Positions 26,721-34,522 of a DNA stretch of 56,803 bases are shown piece by piece (the first letter of the stretch is position 1; each line of letters begins with the position of its first letter). The stretch comes from an uncultured Caulobacteraceae bacterium. GTDB taxonomy: Bacteria; Pseudomonadota; Alphaproteobacteria; Caulobacterales; Caulobacteraceae. The translations under genes were made by a program, and so were the position numbers. The notes beneath the pieces are model-generated. The model had not been told where the DNA came from, ran no database searches, and worked only from the letters and a program-made list of their open reading frames with translations. The stretch spans positions 1 to 56,803 of the forward strand of contig CAIXWN010000215.1 of NCBI GenBank assembly GCA_903923135.1. The letters run 5' to 3'.

Positions 26721-27368
26721 ATGGACCAGACTCGAATGAACCCGCATCGGCGGGCTATGCCCGTGCAGGCGCGATCCGCGGCGACCGTGGAGATGATCCT
26801 GGCGACCGCCAGGACGCTGCTTGCCGAACGCGGCCTGCCCAGTTTCAACACCAACGCCGTGGCCCGAGCGGCCAAGGTGAACGTCGCGACGCTCTACCAC
26901 TACTTCCCGCACAAGAACGCTATCCTGCGCGAACTCTTCGACCGGGATGAACGGGAACGGTCAGCCTATTTGGAGTCCCGCCTCGAGGACCTGGCGACGA
27001 CGGACGACCTGGCGGGCGTGATTCACGACGTCGCCGCCACCCTGCACCGCGTGCGCGGCGAGCAGTCGGCCGGGCCGGCGCTTCGCAGGGCCTGTCGCGC
27101 CGTGCCGGAGCTCATGGACGCGGAGGAGGCGGTGAACGCGGCGGTAGGCGAACGTCTCGCCGCCGCCCTGGCCCGGCGCTTTCCCCGGCTGGGTCCCGTC
27201 CGGCTGGGCATCGCCGGCCGGATCATGGTGGAGGTCACCGGCGCCCTGCTCGATTTCGCGGGCTTTCAGCCGGGGGCCGGTGAGGGTGTCGTCGCCGAAC
27301 TCGAGACGGTGCTGCGGGGGTATATGGCCGAGCTGGCGGCGGCGAACGACGCCCTGGCGGCCGATTGA
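26721..27368 (+). CDS. TetR-family regulator (paralogue 1)
   Basis: 215 aa. The N-terminal helix-turn-helix (SAATVEMILATARTLLAERG, FNTNAVARAAKVNVATLYHYF, HKNAILRELFDRDE) is textbook TetR. The rest is a helical ligand-binding domain with a conserved RRACRAVPELMDAEEAV helix. It is closely similar to the next gene at 27608 across the HTH and that helix, so the two arose by tandem duplication. It lies 58 nt downstream of the alcohol dehydrogenase gene and probably regulates it and the divergent operon. The effector is unknown. Confidence 0.93.
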   Translation: MDQTRMNPHRRAMPVQARSAATVEMILATARTLLAERGLPSFNTNAVARAAKVNVATLYHYFPHKNAILRELFDRDERERSAYLESRLEDLATTDDLAGVIHDVAATLHRVRGEQSAGPALRRACRAVPELMDAEEAVNAAVGERLAAALARRFPRLGPVRLGIAGRIMVEVTGALLDFAGFQPGAGEGVVAELETVLRGYMAELAAANDALAAD

Positions 27369-27372
27369 CGCC

Positions 27373-27388
27373 GCAGAGTCGGCTCTGC
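27373..27388 (+). terminator. Hairpin just after TetR paralogue 1
   Basis: GCAGAG-TCGG-CTCTGC forms a 6-bp stem and 4-nt loop five nucleotides after the stop codon. No T run follows, so it is a weak terminator or a processing hairpin rather than a classical intrinsic terminator. Confidence 0.35.
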
Positions 27389-27411
27389 CCGGCGTTGCAG
27401 ATCAGAACTAG

Positions 27412-27436
27412 CTGCGAAGGCTCGGCGGCTTCGCAG
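27412..27436. repeat. 8-bp inverted repeat between the TetR genes
   Basis: CTGCGAAG and CTTCGCAG are perfect complements around a 9-nt spacer. It could be a second hairpin or a regulator-binding site upstream of TetR paralogue 2. No T run follows. Confidence 0.4.
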
Positions 27437-27569
27437 AGCGTCGGCGATACCCGTTCCGCACTGTAGAAAAAAGTGCTGACCTACCGACAGTCGAAGGTGT
27501 GTCTCCCGCATGCAATGATCTGTGAGGCCTCAAGCAAAGTGCAACGGAACACGGACAACGGTCCTGCGC

Positions 27570-27597
27570 TTGACATCCGGCCGTATCTGGCCATTTT
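27570..27597 (+). promoter_or_regulatory. Candidate promoter of TetR paralogue 2
   Basis: A perfect -35 TTGACA (27570-27575) and CATTTT 16 nt later lie so close to ATG 27608 that transcription would start about 3 nt before it. No ribosome binding site is seen, so a leaderless message is possible. Confidence 0.4.
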
Positions 27598-27607
27598 CAC
27601 GCCGACT

Positions 27608-28234
27608 ATGGAAGCCAGCGCCGATCCCTTCCCGATGCGGACCATGCCCGCGCACTCCCGGTCCGCGGCCACGCTGGAGGCGATTCTGGCGGCTTCCCTC
27701 GGCGTGCTCGAGGAGTTCGGACTTCCAGGGTTCAACACCAACGCCGTGGCCAAGGCGGCGCGGGTGAATGTCGCCACGCTGTATCACTATTTTCCGAACA
27801 AGAACGCCATCCTGCAGACGCTGTTCGAGCGCAACGAGAGTGGTCGGACGGCGTGGATCGTTTCGCAGCTCGGCGACCTGCCGACGACGAAGGATCTGGA
27901 GGGCTGGATCCGGCAGATGGGTGCGGGTCTCCACGAGCATCGCCGCAACGAACGGGCCGGAGTCGAACTGCGACGCGCCTGCCGGGCCGTGCCGGAACTG
28001 ATGGCCGCCGAGAAGGCCAGAACCGCCGTCCACGCGAACGCCTTGGCGGATGTCCTGCGGCAGCGGTTTCCCCACCAGTCCCTGGAGCGGCTGCAGACCT
28101 CGGCGCGGATCATTGTCGAGGTCAACGCCGCCGTCCTGGACGCGGCCCTGGAAAGCCCTGACCGGGCCGAGGCCATCATCAGCGAACTCGCCTGCCTGAT
28201 GACGGGCTATTTCACCGGACTGGCCACGCCCTGA
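27608..28234 (+). CDS. TetR-family regulator (paralogue 2)
   Basis: 208 aa from ATG 27608. An in-frame ATG at 27473 would add 45 residues unlike TetR and would start before the TTGACA element. The HTH (SAATLEAILAASLGVLEEFG, FNTNAVAKAARVNVATLYHYF, NKNAILQTLFERNE) and the helix LRRACRAVPELMAAEKAR closely mirror the neighbouring paralogue, with divergence in the ligand-binding half. The two may answer to related but different effectors. The 3' end overlaps the convergent VOC gene by 28 nt. Confidence 0.93.
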   Translation: MEASADPFPMRTMPAHSRSAATLEAILAASLGVLEEFGLPGFNTNAVAKAARVNVATLYHYFPNKNAILQTLFERNESGRTAWIVSQLGDLPTTKDLEGWIRQMGAGLHEHRRNERAGVELRRACRAVPELMAAEKARTAVHANALADVLRQRFPHQSLERLQTSARIIVEVNAAVLDAALESPDRAEAIISELACLMTGYFTGLATP

Positions 28235-28698
28235 CCCGACGGAGGGAAGGCGAAGGGGCCGTCCGCTTCCGGTTCGATCAGTTCGACAATGTTGCCGTCC
28301 GGATCGCGGCCGTAGGTGGCCCAGCCGACACCCGTCGCCGGCTGCGGCGGGCAATGGAATCGCATGCCGGCGGCGCTAAGCCGCGCGTGCTCGGCGTGGA
28401 TGTCGGTGACGCACAGACAGACGTGGGTGACCCCGGCGTCGCAGACAGGTCGGTCCGGATCGCCCGGGCGGCCCGCCGGGTGATCGAATTCGAAGATCTC
28501 CAGGAAGGCGTTCGCCGTCCGCAGCATGGTCATTTTCACAGCGGAGTCGGCGAGGCCGAAGATGGCGTCGGCAGTGGCCGCGCCGCCCGACCATGACGAC
28601 TCCCGGACCACGGCGAACCCCAGCTGATCCCGGTAGAAGGCGACCAGCCGGTCCCGGTTCGGGGTGGTGATGCTGGCGTGGTGCAGCCCCCGGATCAC
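28207..28698 (-). CDS. VOC-family protein (glyoxalase/dioxygenase-like)
   Basis: 163 aa with two beta-alpha-beta-beta-beta modules: HHASITTPNRDRLVAFYRDQLGF, with the first metal His in the HHASI strand, and VTHVCLCVTDIHAEHARLSAAG with ATYGRDPDGNIVELIEP, whose Glu is the usual last metal ligand. The metal site looks complete, unlike some VOC antibiotic-binding proteins. GTG 28698 is the start. It overlaps TetR paralogue 2 at the 3' end by 28 nt and is followed upstream on its strand by the ferritin-like gene (10 nt), so those two may be co-transcribed. Confidence 0.88.
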   Translation of the reverse strand: MIRGLHHASITTPNRDRLVAFYRDQLGFAVVRESSWSGGAATADAIFGLADSAVKMTMLRTANAFLEIFEFDHPAGRPGDPDRPVCDAGVTHVCLCVTDIHAEHARLSAAGMRFHCPPQPATGVGWATYGRDPDGNIVELIEPEADGPFAFPPSGQGVASPVK

Positions 28699-28708
28699 GC
28701 GCCCGGCC

Positions 28709-29197
28709 TCAGGCGTCGAGCAGGGCTATCGCCTGGGCGGCTCGCTCGGCGTGGCGGATTTCCTCCTTGCCGTTCTGCCGCAGAAGGGCGGCGGCCTCGG
28801 CGTCGGCGGTGTGGCTGGCCCAGATCTCGTAGAGATCGTTGCCGCCGGTCTCGGCCGCGACCAGATATTCCAGAATCTGACGATCGACGGCCCTGCCTGA
28901 GGGCGTGGCGTAGGGGTTGACCCCGGCGTCCGGCGGCGGGAAGTCCTCGCCGGTCAGCTGCCGGATGACCTTGGACAGTCGGTGGGCGTGAGCCAATTCC
29001 TCGCGGCCGTTGGCGCGCAGCAGATCGCCGATCGCCGCATTGGGGGCCGACCGGGCGAGGTCCTCATAGGCGGTCAGGCCCGAGGCCTCGAGAAAGACCA
29101 TCAGCTTCAGATCGTCTATGGTGGGCGAAACCACCGCATTGATGTGGGCGAAGGCGGCGCCGACGGAATCGGGCGCGCTGGCTGGCAGTCGGCTCAT
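28709..29197 (-). CDS. Ferritin-like domain protein
   Basis: 162 aa, four-helix bundle. Glu and His sites fit a carboxylate-bridged di-iron centre: an Asp/Glu-rich first helix (TIDDLKLMVFLEASGLTAYEDL), REELAHAHRLSKV, LEYLVAAETGGNDLYEIW and KEEIRHAERAAQAI. The E...ExxH plus E...ExxH pattern is that of rubrerythrin-type proteins, but no rubredoxin Cys domain is present. It may store iron or handle peroxide. Gene order suggests co-transcription with the VOC gene. Confidence 0.8.
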   Translation of the reverse strand: MSRLPASAPDSVGAAFAHINAVVSPTIDDLKLMVFLEASGLTAYEDLARSAPNAAIGDLLRANGREELAHAHRLSKVIRQLTGEDFPPPDAGVNPYATPSGRAVDRQILEYLVAAETGGNDLYEIWASHTADAEAAALLRQNGKEEIRHAERAAQAIALLDA

Positions 29198-29264
29198 TGT
29201 GTCTCCCCTATTTGCAGCGACCTAAGCATGGATCGCGCGGTCCGGCGAGACCTGTGAAGGCGGT

Positions 29265-30122
29265 TCAGACGCGGGCGGCCGGGCTTTCGAGGAAAGCCAC
29301 AACCGCTTCGAGGAAGATGTCGTTGCGTTCGCCGGCGACCATATGGCCCGCGTCGGCGACATCGGTGAACGTCCCGCGCCTGAGGGTGGCGACGAATGCC
29401 TGGGCAGCCTCCAGCGACACCAGTTCGCTCATTCGGCCGCGAATCAGGTGGACGGGCAGGTCTATGTCGCGGCAGCGCGCTTCGAGGTCCCCGCCGTGGG
29501 TGGGGGTGCGCTCGCGTCGCACGCCGCTGACGAACTTCGGATCCCAGTGCCAGCGGAAGCGGCCATCCTGACCCTGCCGCAGGTTCTTGCGCAGGCCGGA
29601 CAGGTCCTTGGGTTTCGGGCGGTGGGGCAAGTATGCGGCGATGGATTCGGCCGCCGCCTCCAGACTGTGGAAGCCGTGTTCGAGATGGGCGCCCATGAAA
29701 CCCATGATCTTCTCGACTCCGGCAGGGTCGCTGCGCGGGATGATGTCCACCAGGGTGAGGGTGGCGAACGTCCCGGGCTTGAGCGCGGCCTCGACCACGA
29801 GCCCGGCGACGCCGCCCAGCGAGGCGCCGATCAGCGACGGACGGCCGGGCAGGGTGGCGGCCACGTCGATCAGATCCTCGGCGTAGCGCTCAGTGTCATA
29901 GTCGCCGTGCGGGTCCCACCCGCTGTCGCCATGGCCCCGCAGGTCGAGCGAGACCGTTTTCCAGCCCCGCTCGGCCAGGCGGTTGGCGGTGGACGCCCAG
30001 GAATGGCGGGTCTGGCCTCCGCCATGGGCCAGCATGATGGCGCCACGCTCGCCCACGCCGACGACATCGGCGGTCAGGCGCAGTCCCGAACGGGTGGAGA
30101 AGGTGGCGACGGTGGAGTCCAA
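29265..30122 (-). CDS. Alpha/beta hydrolase
   Basis: 285 aa. IMLAHGGGQTRHSW is the oxyanion strand, SLDLRGHGDSGW the next loop, GASLGGVAG the nucleophile elbow (catalytic Ser), and DAGHMVAGERND the catalytic His. The acid is probably Glu in RGRMSELVS. The frame contains no Met start. TTG 30122, behind CCGGGAAA, was chosen because it gives a short conventional N-terminus, while the rest of the open frame is non-coding. It is divergent from the amidohydrolase gene across 144 nt. The substrate is an ester or epoxide of unknown nature. Confidence 0.85.
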   Translation of the reverse strand: MDSTVATFSTRSGLRLTADVVGVGERGAIMLAHGGGQTRHSWASTANRLAERGWKTVSLDLRGHGDSGWDPHGDYDTERYAEDLIDVAATLPGRPSLIGASLGGVAGLVVEAALKPGTFATLTLVDIIPRSDPAGVEKIMGFMGAHLEHGFHSLEAAAESIAAYLPHRPKPKDLSGLRKNLRQGQDGRFRWHWDPKFVSGVRRERTPTHGGDLEARCRDIDLPVHLIRGRMSELVSLEAAQAFVATLRRGTFTDVADAGHMVAGERNDIFLEAVVAFLESPAARV

Positions 30123-30266
30123 AGCGGCGTTTCCCGGATTTTGACCCAGTCCTATCGACCCAGGTCCTCTTCCGGCAAGGAAAAGCTCGCCGCGTTTCCA
30201 ACGGCGCCCTGCAACGGATGGCGCTAAGCTCTCCGGGCCCCTCAGTCGAACCAGGAGCCCGCGACC

Positions 30267-31541
30267 GTGAAAGCCTTTTCCGCTCTTCTCGCAGCCCTCT
30301 GTCTCGCCGCCACTGCGGGGGCCCAGGGCGCCACCCTGCTCCGCCCGGCCCGGGTGTGGACCGCGGGCGAGCCGGTTCACACCGGCTGGGAGGTGCTCGT
30401 GGAGGGCGAGCGCATTGCGGCGGTGGGGCCGGCCGGAACGATCACAGTTCCGGCGGACGCCGCCGTAGTCGACCTGCCCGGCGAGACCCTGATCCCCGGC
30501 CTGATGGATCTGCACTCGCACCTGCTGCTGCACCCCTACAACGAGGCCCTATGGGACGATCAGGTGCTGAAGGAGCCTCTGGCCTATCGCACCCTGCGCG
30601 CCGGCCAGCAGGCCCGGGCGACGCTGATGGCGGGCTTCACCACGCTGCGCGATCTTGGAACCGAGGGGGCGGGCGACGCCGATGTGTCGATCAAGCGGGC
30701 TATCGACGAGGGGATGATCCCTGGGCCCCGGCTCTATGTGGCCACCCGGGCGATCGTCGCGGTGGGCGCCTACGGGCCGGCGGTGCGCAGCTACCGTTCC
30801 GATCTCGACCTGCCCCAGGGCGCGCAAGAGGCAAGCGGGGTCGACGGGGTCGTCCGCGCCGTGCGCGAGCAGGCGGCCCGGGGCGCCGACTGGATCAAGC
30901 TCTATGCGGACTACCGTGTCGGGCCCGGGGGCGCGGCCGAGCCGACATTCACGTTCGAGGAGCTCAAGGCGGCGGTCGAAGCCGCCCACGGCCTCGGCCG
31001 TCCGGTGGCGGTTCACACGGCCACGGCCGAGGGCATGCGCCGGGCTGTGCTGGCCGGCGTCGACAGCATCGAGCACGGCTACGGTGGCACGCCGGAAGTC
31101 TTCCGGATGATGGCGGCCCGCGGCACGGCCTATCTGCCGACGCTCACCGCCCCGGCCGCCTCAGCGGAATACTTCCAGCACTATTCGCCCGGAGCCTCGC
31201 CGCCCACGACGGGCATGGCGGCCGCGGAGGCGGCATTCCGCCTGGCCCTGAACAGCGGGGTCACCATCGGCCTTGGCAGCGACGTGGGCGTGTTCACCCA
31301 CGGGACGAACTGGAGGGAGCTGGAATGGATGGTGAAGGACGGCATGACGCCGGTCCAGGCCCTGACCGCCGCGACGGCGACCGACGCGAAGATCCTCGGC
31401 CGGTCAGGCGATCTGGGTCGGGTCCGCGTCGGCTACCTGGCCGATCTCGTCGCCATGCCCGGGGATCCCGGCCAGATGATCGAGGTCGCCGAACACGTGG
31501 ATTTCGTGATGAAGGGCGGGGTTGTCTGGCGCCGTCCGTGA
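30267..31541 (+). CDS. Secreted amidohydrolase (imidazolonepropionase/prolidase-like)
   Basis: 424 aa with a signal peptide (KAFSALLAALCLAATAGAQG), so probably periplasmic. The metal site includes LIPGLMDLHSHLLLHP (His-x-His), the Lys in DWIKLYADY that is usually carbamylated, VAVHTATAEGMRRAVLAG and DSIEHGYGG for the later His residues, and the Asp in GLGSDVGVFTH. Family members hydrolyse cyclic amides, dipeptides with C-terminal Lys/Arg/Pro, or mycotoxins. GTG 30267 follows CAGGAG. It is convergent with phnX, 4 nt away. Confidence 0.9.
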   Translation: MKAFSALLAALCLAATAGAQGATLLRPARVWTAGEPVHTGWEVLVEGERIAAVGPAGTITVPADAAVVDLPGETLIPGLMDLHSHLLLHPYNEALWDDQVLKEPLAYRTLRAGQQARATLMAGFTTLRDLGTEGAGDADVSIKRAIDEGMIPGPRLYVATRAIVAVGAYGPAVRSYRSDLDLPQGAQEASGVDGVVRAVREQAARGADWIKLYADYRVGPGGAAEPTFTFEELKAAVEAAHGLGRPVAVHTATAEGMRRAVLAGVDSIEHGYGGTPEVFRMMAARGTAYLPTLTAPAASAEYFQHYSPGASPPTTGMAAAEAAFRLALNSGVTIGLGSDVGVFTHGTNWRELEWMVKDGMTPVQALTAATATDAKILGRSGDLGRVRVGYLADLVAMPGDPGQMIEVAEHVDFVMKGGVVWRRP

Positions 31542-31545
31542 GGGA

Positions 31546-32358
31546 TCAGCCGCCGGGACCCTCGCCGGCGGCGAGGCGCCGCTCGATGTCGGCCAGGACG
31601 CCAGGCAGGTCGGCGACCGTGTCGATGACATAGTCGGCGCCCGCCGCCCTCAGCGCCGCGGCGGATGTCGCCGTCCGCCGCGCCCTGTCCTCGTCGGTCA
31701 ACGCCCTCCAGGCGGACAGGCCCAGTCCGACCCCGTTGCCGGACGCCGCCAGACCGACGCTCCAGGCCCCTGCCGCCACGCCTTCGGCGACACCGACCTC
31801 GGCGTCGTCGATCTTGACGCAGGCCTTCACCGGCCAGGCGCGCAGGTCGGACAGCACCTTCCACATCATCAGCGGGGTGGGCCGGCCTGCGGCGGTCTCG
31901 CCGCTGCAGACCACCACATCCGGCGCATAGCCCTGGGCGGCGGCCAGGGGCAGGATATCGGCCATCATCGCCCGGGTGTAGCCGGTGGAGGAACCGATCC
32001 GGACGCCGCGGGCGCGCAATCCGGCGATGACCTCGGCCGCACCGGGAATGAGTTCCGAATGGATCGCGGCGGCGGCCCGCATCAGCGGCTCGAGCGCCTC
32101 ATGCAGGCGATCGACGTCCGCCTCGCCGGCCGCCGAGCCGTGGGCGGCGAGCCAGGCGCCGCCCACCCGCGGGTCGGCCAGCAGGGCGCGCAAATGGTCC
32201 CGTTTGGCCATACCCATGTCGCGGCGCGCCTCGGCCTCGCTGATGGTCACGCCTTCGACGGCGAAGGCGGTGAGCAGGGCCTCCACCGGCGCCACACAGC
32301 CGAAATCCACCATGGTGCCGGCCCAGTCGAACACCACAGCCGCTATCGTCGAGGTCAT
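31546..32358 (-). CDS. phnX: Phosphonoacetaldehyde hydrolase
   Basis: A 270-aa HAD-superfamily enzyme that cleaves phosphonoacetaldehyde to acetaldehyde and phosphate. VFDWAGTMVDFG carries the nucleophile Asp11. MGMAKRDHL carries Lys52, the Schiff-base lysine that sets phosphonatase apart from other HAD enzymes. IGSSTGYTRAMM is motif II, and KIDDAEVGVAEG supplies the Mg-binding Asp residues. ATG overlaps the stop of the upstream FAD oxidoreductase by 4 nt, so the two are translationally coupled. Together they would take an aminoethylphosphonate-type compound to phosphate. Confidence 0.95.
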   Translation of the reverse strand: MTSTIAAVVFDWAGTMVDFGCVAPVEALLTAFAVEGVTISEAEARRDMGMAKRDHLRALLADPRVGGAWLAAHGSAAGEADVDRLHEALEPLMRAAAAIHSELIPGAAEVIAGLRARGVRIGSSTGYTRAMMADILPLAAAQGYAPDVVVCSGETAAGRPTPLMMWKVLSDLRAWPVKACVKIDDAEVGVAEGVAAGAWSVGLAASGNGVGLGLSAWRALTDEDRARRTATSAAALRAAGADYVIDTVADLPGVLADIERRLAAGEGPGG

Positions 32359-33497
32359 AGGCCCGTATCTCCCAAAGGGGTGTCAAACAGTTCGCCGATC
32401 ACCTCCTCGGCGATGGCGAAGGCGGTGGAGGCCCCGGTGCCGCTGGTCACCATGACCAGTCGGACAGCGGGGGCCGGGGTGTCGGCGAACATGGCGCCGG
32501 CGGCGCTGGAATAGACGCCGGTCCACCGCTCGATGACTGCTGGCGGCGCCAGGCCGGTGGCGGCGGCGTATTCACCGAGGATAATATCTTCCACCGCCCG
32601 GGGGGCGAAGGGGTCGGGCGTGTCGCCGTAGTGGTGACTGTCGCCTACCACCAGCGTGCCATCGGCGCTCTGGGTGACGATTAGATGCACCCCGTTGGCC
32701 AGGGCCTCGGCGTGCCGGGCCTCGAGGTGGCGGCGGAGGGCTGCGGCGGGCGGCAGTTCGGCGTAGCCCAGATAGCGGATGAGGCCCAGGTCGCTCATCA
32801 GAGCGGCGGGCAGGCGGAAGCCCGGGTCGGCCAGGCGCAGCATGCTCAGGCGGCAGCGGGTGACGGCGCGGGCGGCGATGGCGTCCGGAAAAAGGGTGAC
32901 CAGGTCGTCCCCCGGGCAGACGACCGCTGCGGCTGCGGCCACCGTCCCGCGTGAGGTGCGGATCGACGGCGGGGAGACCTCCAGAACCGCGGTCGAGGTC
33001 CTGAACTCGACGCCCCAGCGGCCCTCCAGCCAACGGCGCAGCGCCGGGATGGCCAGGCGCGACTCCACGCGGATCTCATGCGGGCTATGGAGCGCCCCGA
33101 GGCCGTCCGCCGGGCGAAGGGCGGGGCAGCGGCGGCCAAGTTCGGTAGCGTTGAGCCGCTCGCAGCCTTCGCCCATTTCGGTGGCCAGGAAGGCGTCGAC
33201 GATTTCGGCCGCCTCTCGGCTGCGAATCGTGAGCAGCAGCCCGCGGTGCTCGATGGCCACCCCGGCAGCGGGCGCCGCGGCCGACCAAAGGTCTCGCGAA
33301 CGGCGGGCCCGCCGCCAGACGTCTCCGCGCTGCTGCCCGGTGACGGTGACGAAGCCGAAGTTGCGGATGGAGGCGCCATTGGCCTGCGAATCGCGTTCGA
33401 TCACGACGACGCGCTTGCCCAGCCTTGCGGCCGCCCAGGCGTGCGCCAGCCCGACAATGCCGGAGCCGACCACCGCCAGATCGTAAGTCTGCTCCAT
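32355..33497 (-). CDS. FAD-dependent oxidoreductase of the phosphonate-linked TIGR03364 (PbfD) type
   Basis: 380 aa, DAO/glycine-oxidase fold. LAVVGSGIVGLAHAWAAAR is the FAD fold, VVIERDSQANGASIRNFGFV the family signature found in this phosphonate-associated group, and RWTGVYSSAAGAMFADTP the late FAD loop. It is translationally coupled to phnX. Known family members are reported to oxidise aminoethylphosphonate or its N-methyl form to phosphonoacetaldehyde, which is exactly the phnX substrate. No phnW transaminase or phosphonate ABC transporter is adjacent. Substrate assignment is an inference from coupling and family. Confidence 0.85.
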   Translation of the reverse strand: MEQTYDLAVVGSGIVGLAHAWAAARLGKRVVVIERDSQANGASIRNFGFVTVTGQQRGDVWRRARRSRDLWSAAAPAAGVAIEHRGLLLTIRSREAAEIVDAFLATEMGEGCERLNATELGRRCPALRPADGLGALHSPHEIRVESRLAIPALRRWLEGRWGVEFRTSTAVLEVSPPSIRTSRGTVAAAAAVVCPGDDLVTLFPDAIAARAVTRCRLSMLRLADPGFRLPAALMSDLGLIRYLGYAELPPAAALRRHLEARHAEALANGVHLIVTQSADGTLVVGDSHHYGDTPDPFAPRAVEDIILGEYAAATGLAPPAVIERWTGVYSSAAGAMFADTPAPAVRLVMVTSGTGASTAFAIAEEVIGELFDTPLGDTGL

Positions 33498-33651
33498 GGC
33501 GATGGTGATCCGCTAAGCCGCCGAATCCGGCGCGGGGCGTCTATGACCCGGCGTCTGAGCGGGCGCAAGCCGTTCTTCAGGGCAAGCGCGGCTCCGGCTG
33601 GACGTGGCCGCCGGCCTGGACCACCCTGAGGCAAAATCTGGGGAGGCGAGC

Positions 33652-34440
33652 ATGGATCTGGGAATCGCGGGGCGTACGGCGCTCGTCGCTGGCGGCAGCG
33701 CCGGGCTGGGCAAGGCCAGCGCCAAGGCCCTGGCGCGGGAGGGGGTCGATCTGGTGGTTTCCGCCCGTGGCGAGGCCCGCTTGCTCGCCGCCGCGCGGGA
33801 GATTCGCGAGGACAGCGGGGCCAGGGTGACGCCCGTGGTGGCCGATCACGCCACATCCGGGGGCCGCGCGGCGCTGCTGGCCGCCTGTCCGGCGCCGGAT
33901 ATTCTGGTGATCACCTGCTCACCGCCGAAGACCACCGAAGACTATCACCACATTGAGGTCGACGACTGGCGCGAGAGCCTCGACACCACCCTGATCGGCC
34001 CCATCGAACTCATGCGGGCCACCCTCGACGGCATGGTCGCGCGCGGCTTCGGCCGGGTGGTCAACATCGGCACCGGGGCGGCGAAGAACCCCGCCGAGAT
34101 ACGGCTTCTGTCGGGGCCCTCGCGGGCGGCCCTGTGCAACTATACCGTGGCGATCTCCAAGCGGGTCGCCCGGCACAATGTCATCATCAACAACCTGCTG
34201 CCGGGCATGTACCACACCGCCACCATAGAGGAGCGGTTCAACGCCGCCGCCGCGGCCAACGGTACGACCTACGAGGAGGAGACGGCCAGATTTGTCGACC
34301 GATGGCGCATTCCCAGCGGCGCGTTCGGTGATCCGGACGATTTCGGCGCCTTCTGCGCCCTGTTCTGCAGCCGTTTCGCCCGCAACACGGTGGGCCAGAG
34401 CCTGGTCATCGACGGCGGATTGACCAACGTGCTGTTCTGA
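33652..34440 (+). CDS. Atypical SDR-fold protein lacking the catalytic Tyr and Lys
   Basis: 262 aa. ALVAGGSAGLGKASAKAL is a good NAD(P) motif, and INNLLPGMYHTATIEE and VGQSLVIDGGL are typical of SDRs. In the active site, however, the YxxxK pair is replaced. Aligning RAALCNY with the usual KAAL puts Ser154 at the Tyr position and Arg158 at the Lys position, and the catalytic Ser strand is VVNIGTGAA. Oxidoreductase chemistry by the normal proton relay is unlikely. ATG 33652 follows GGGGAGG; the in-frame extension is unlikely. It is divergent from the phosphonate pair. Confidence 0.85.
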   Translation: MDLGIAGRTALVAGGSAGLGKASAKALAREGVDLVVSARGEARLLAAAREIREDSGARVTPVVADHATSGGRAALLAACPAPDILVITCSPPKTTEDYHHIEVDDWRESLDTTLIGPIELMRATLDGMVARGFGRVVNIGTGAAKNPAEIRLLSGPSRAALCNYTVAISKRVARHNVIINNLLPGMYHTATIEERFNAAAAANGTTYEEETARFVDRWRIPSGAFGDPDDFGAFCALFCSRFARNTVGQSLVIDGGLTNVLF

Positions 34441-34522
34441 GCGGCTCCGGCGGCGATTGACGCTCGGCGCGGGGCCGGGCGTGGGCTAGGGGTGAATCCC
34501 CTGAACAGCGAGAGTCTCCCAC

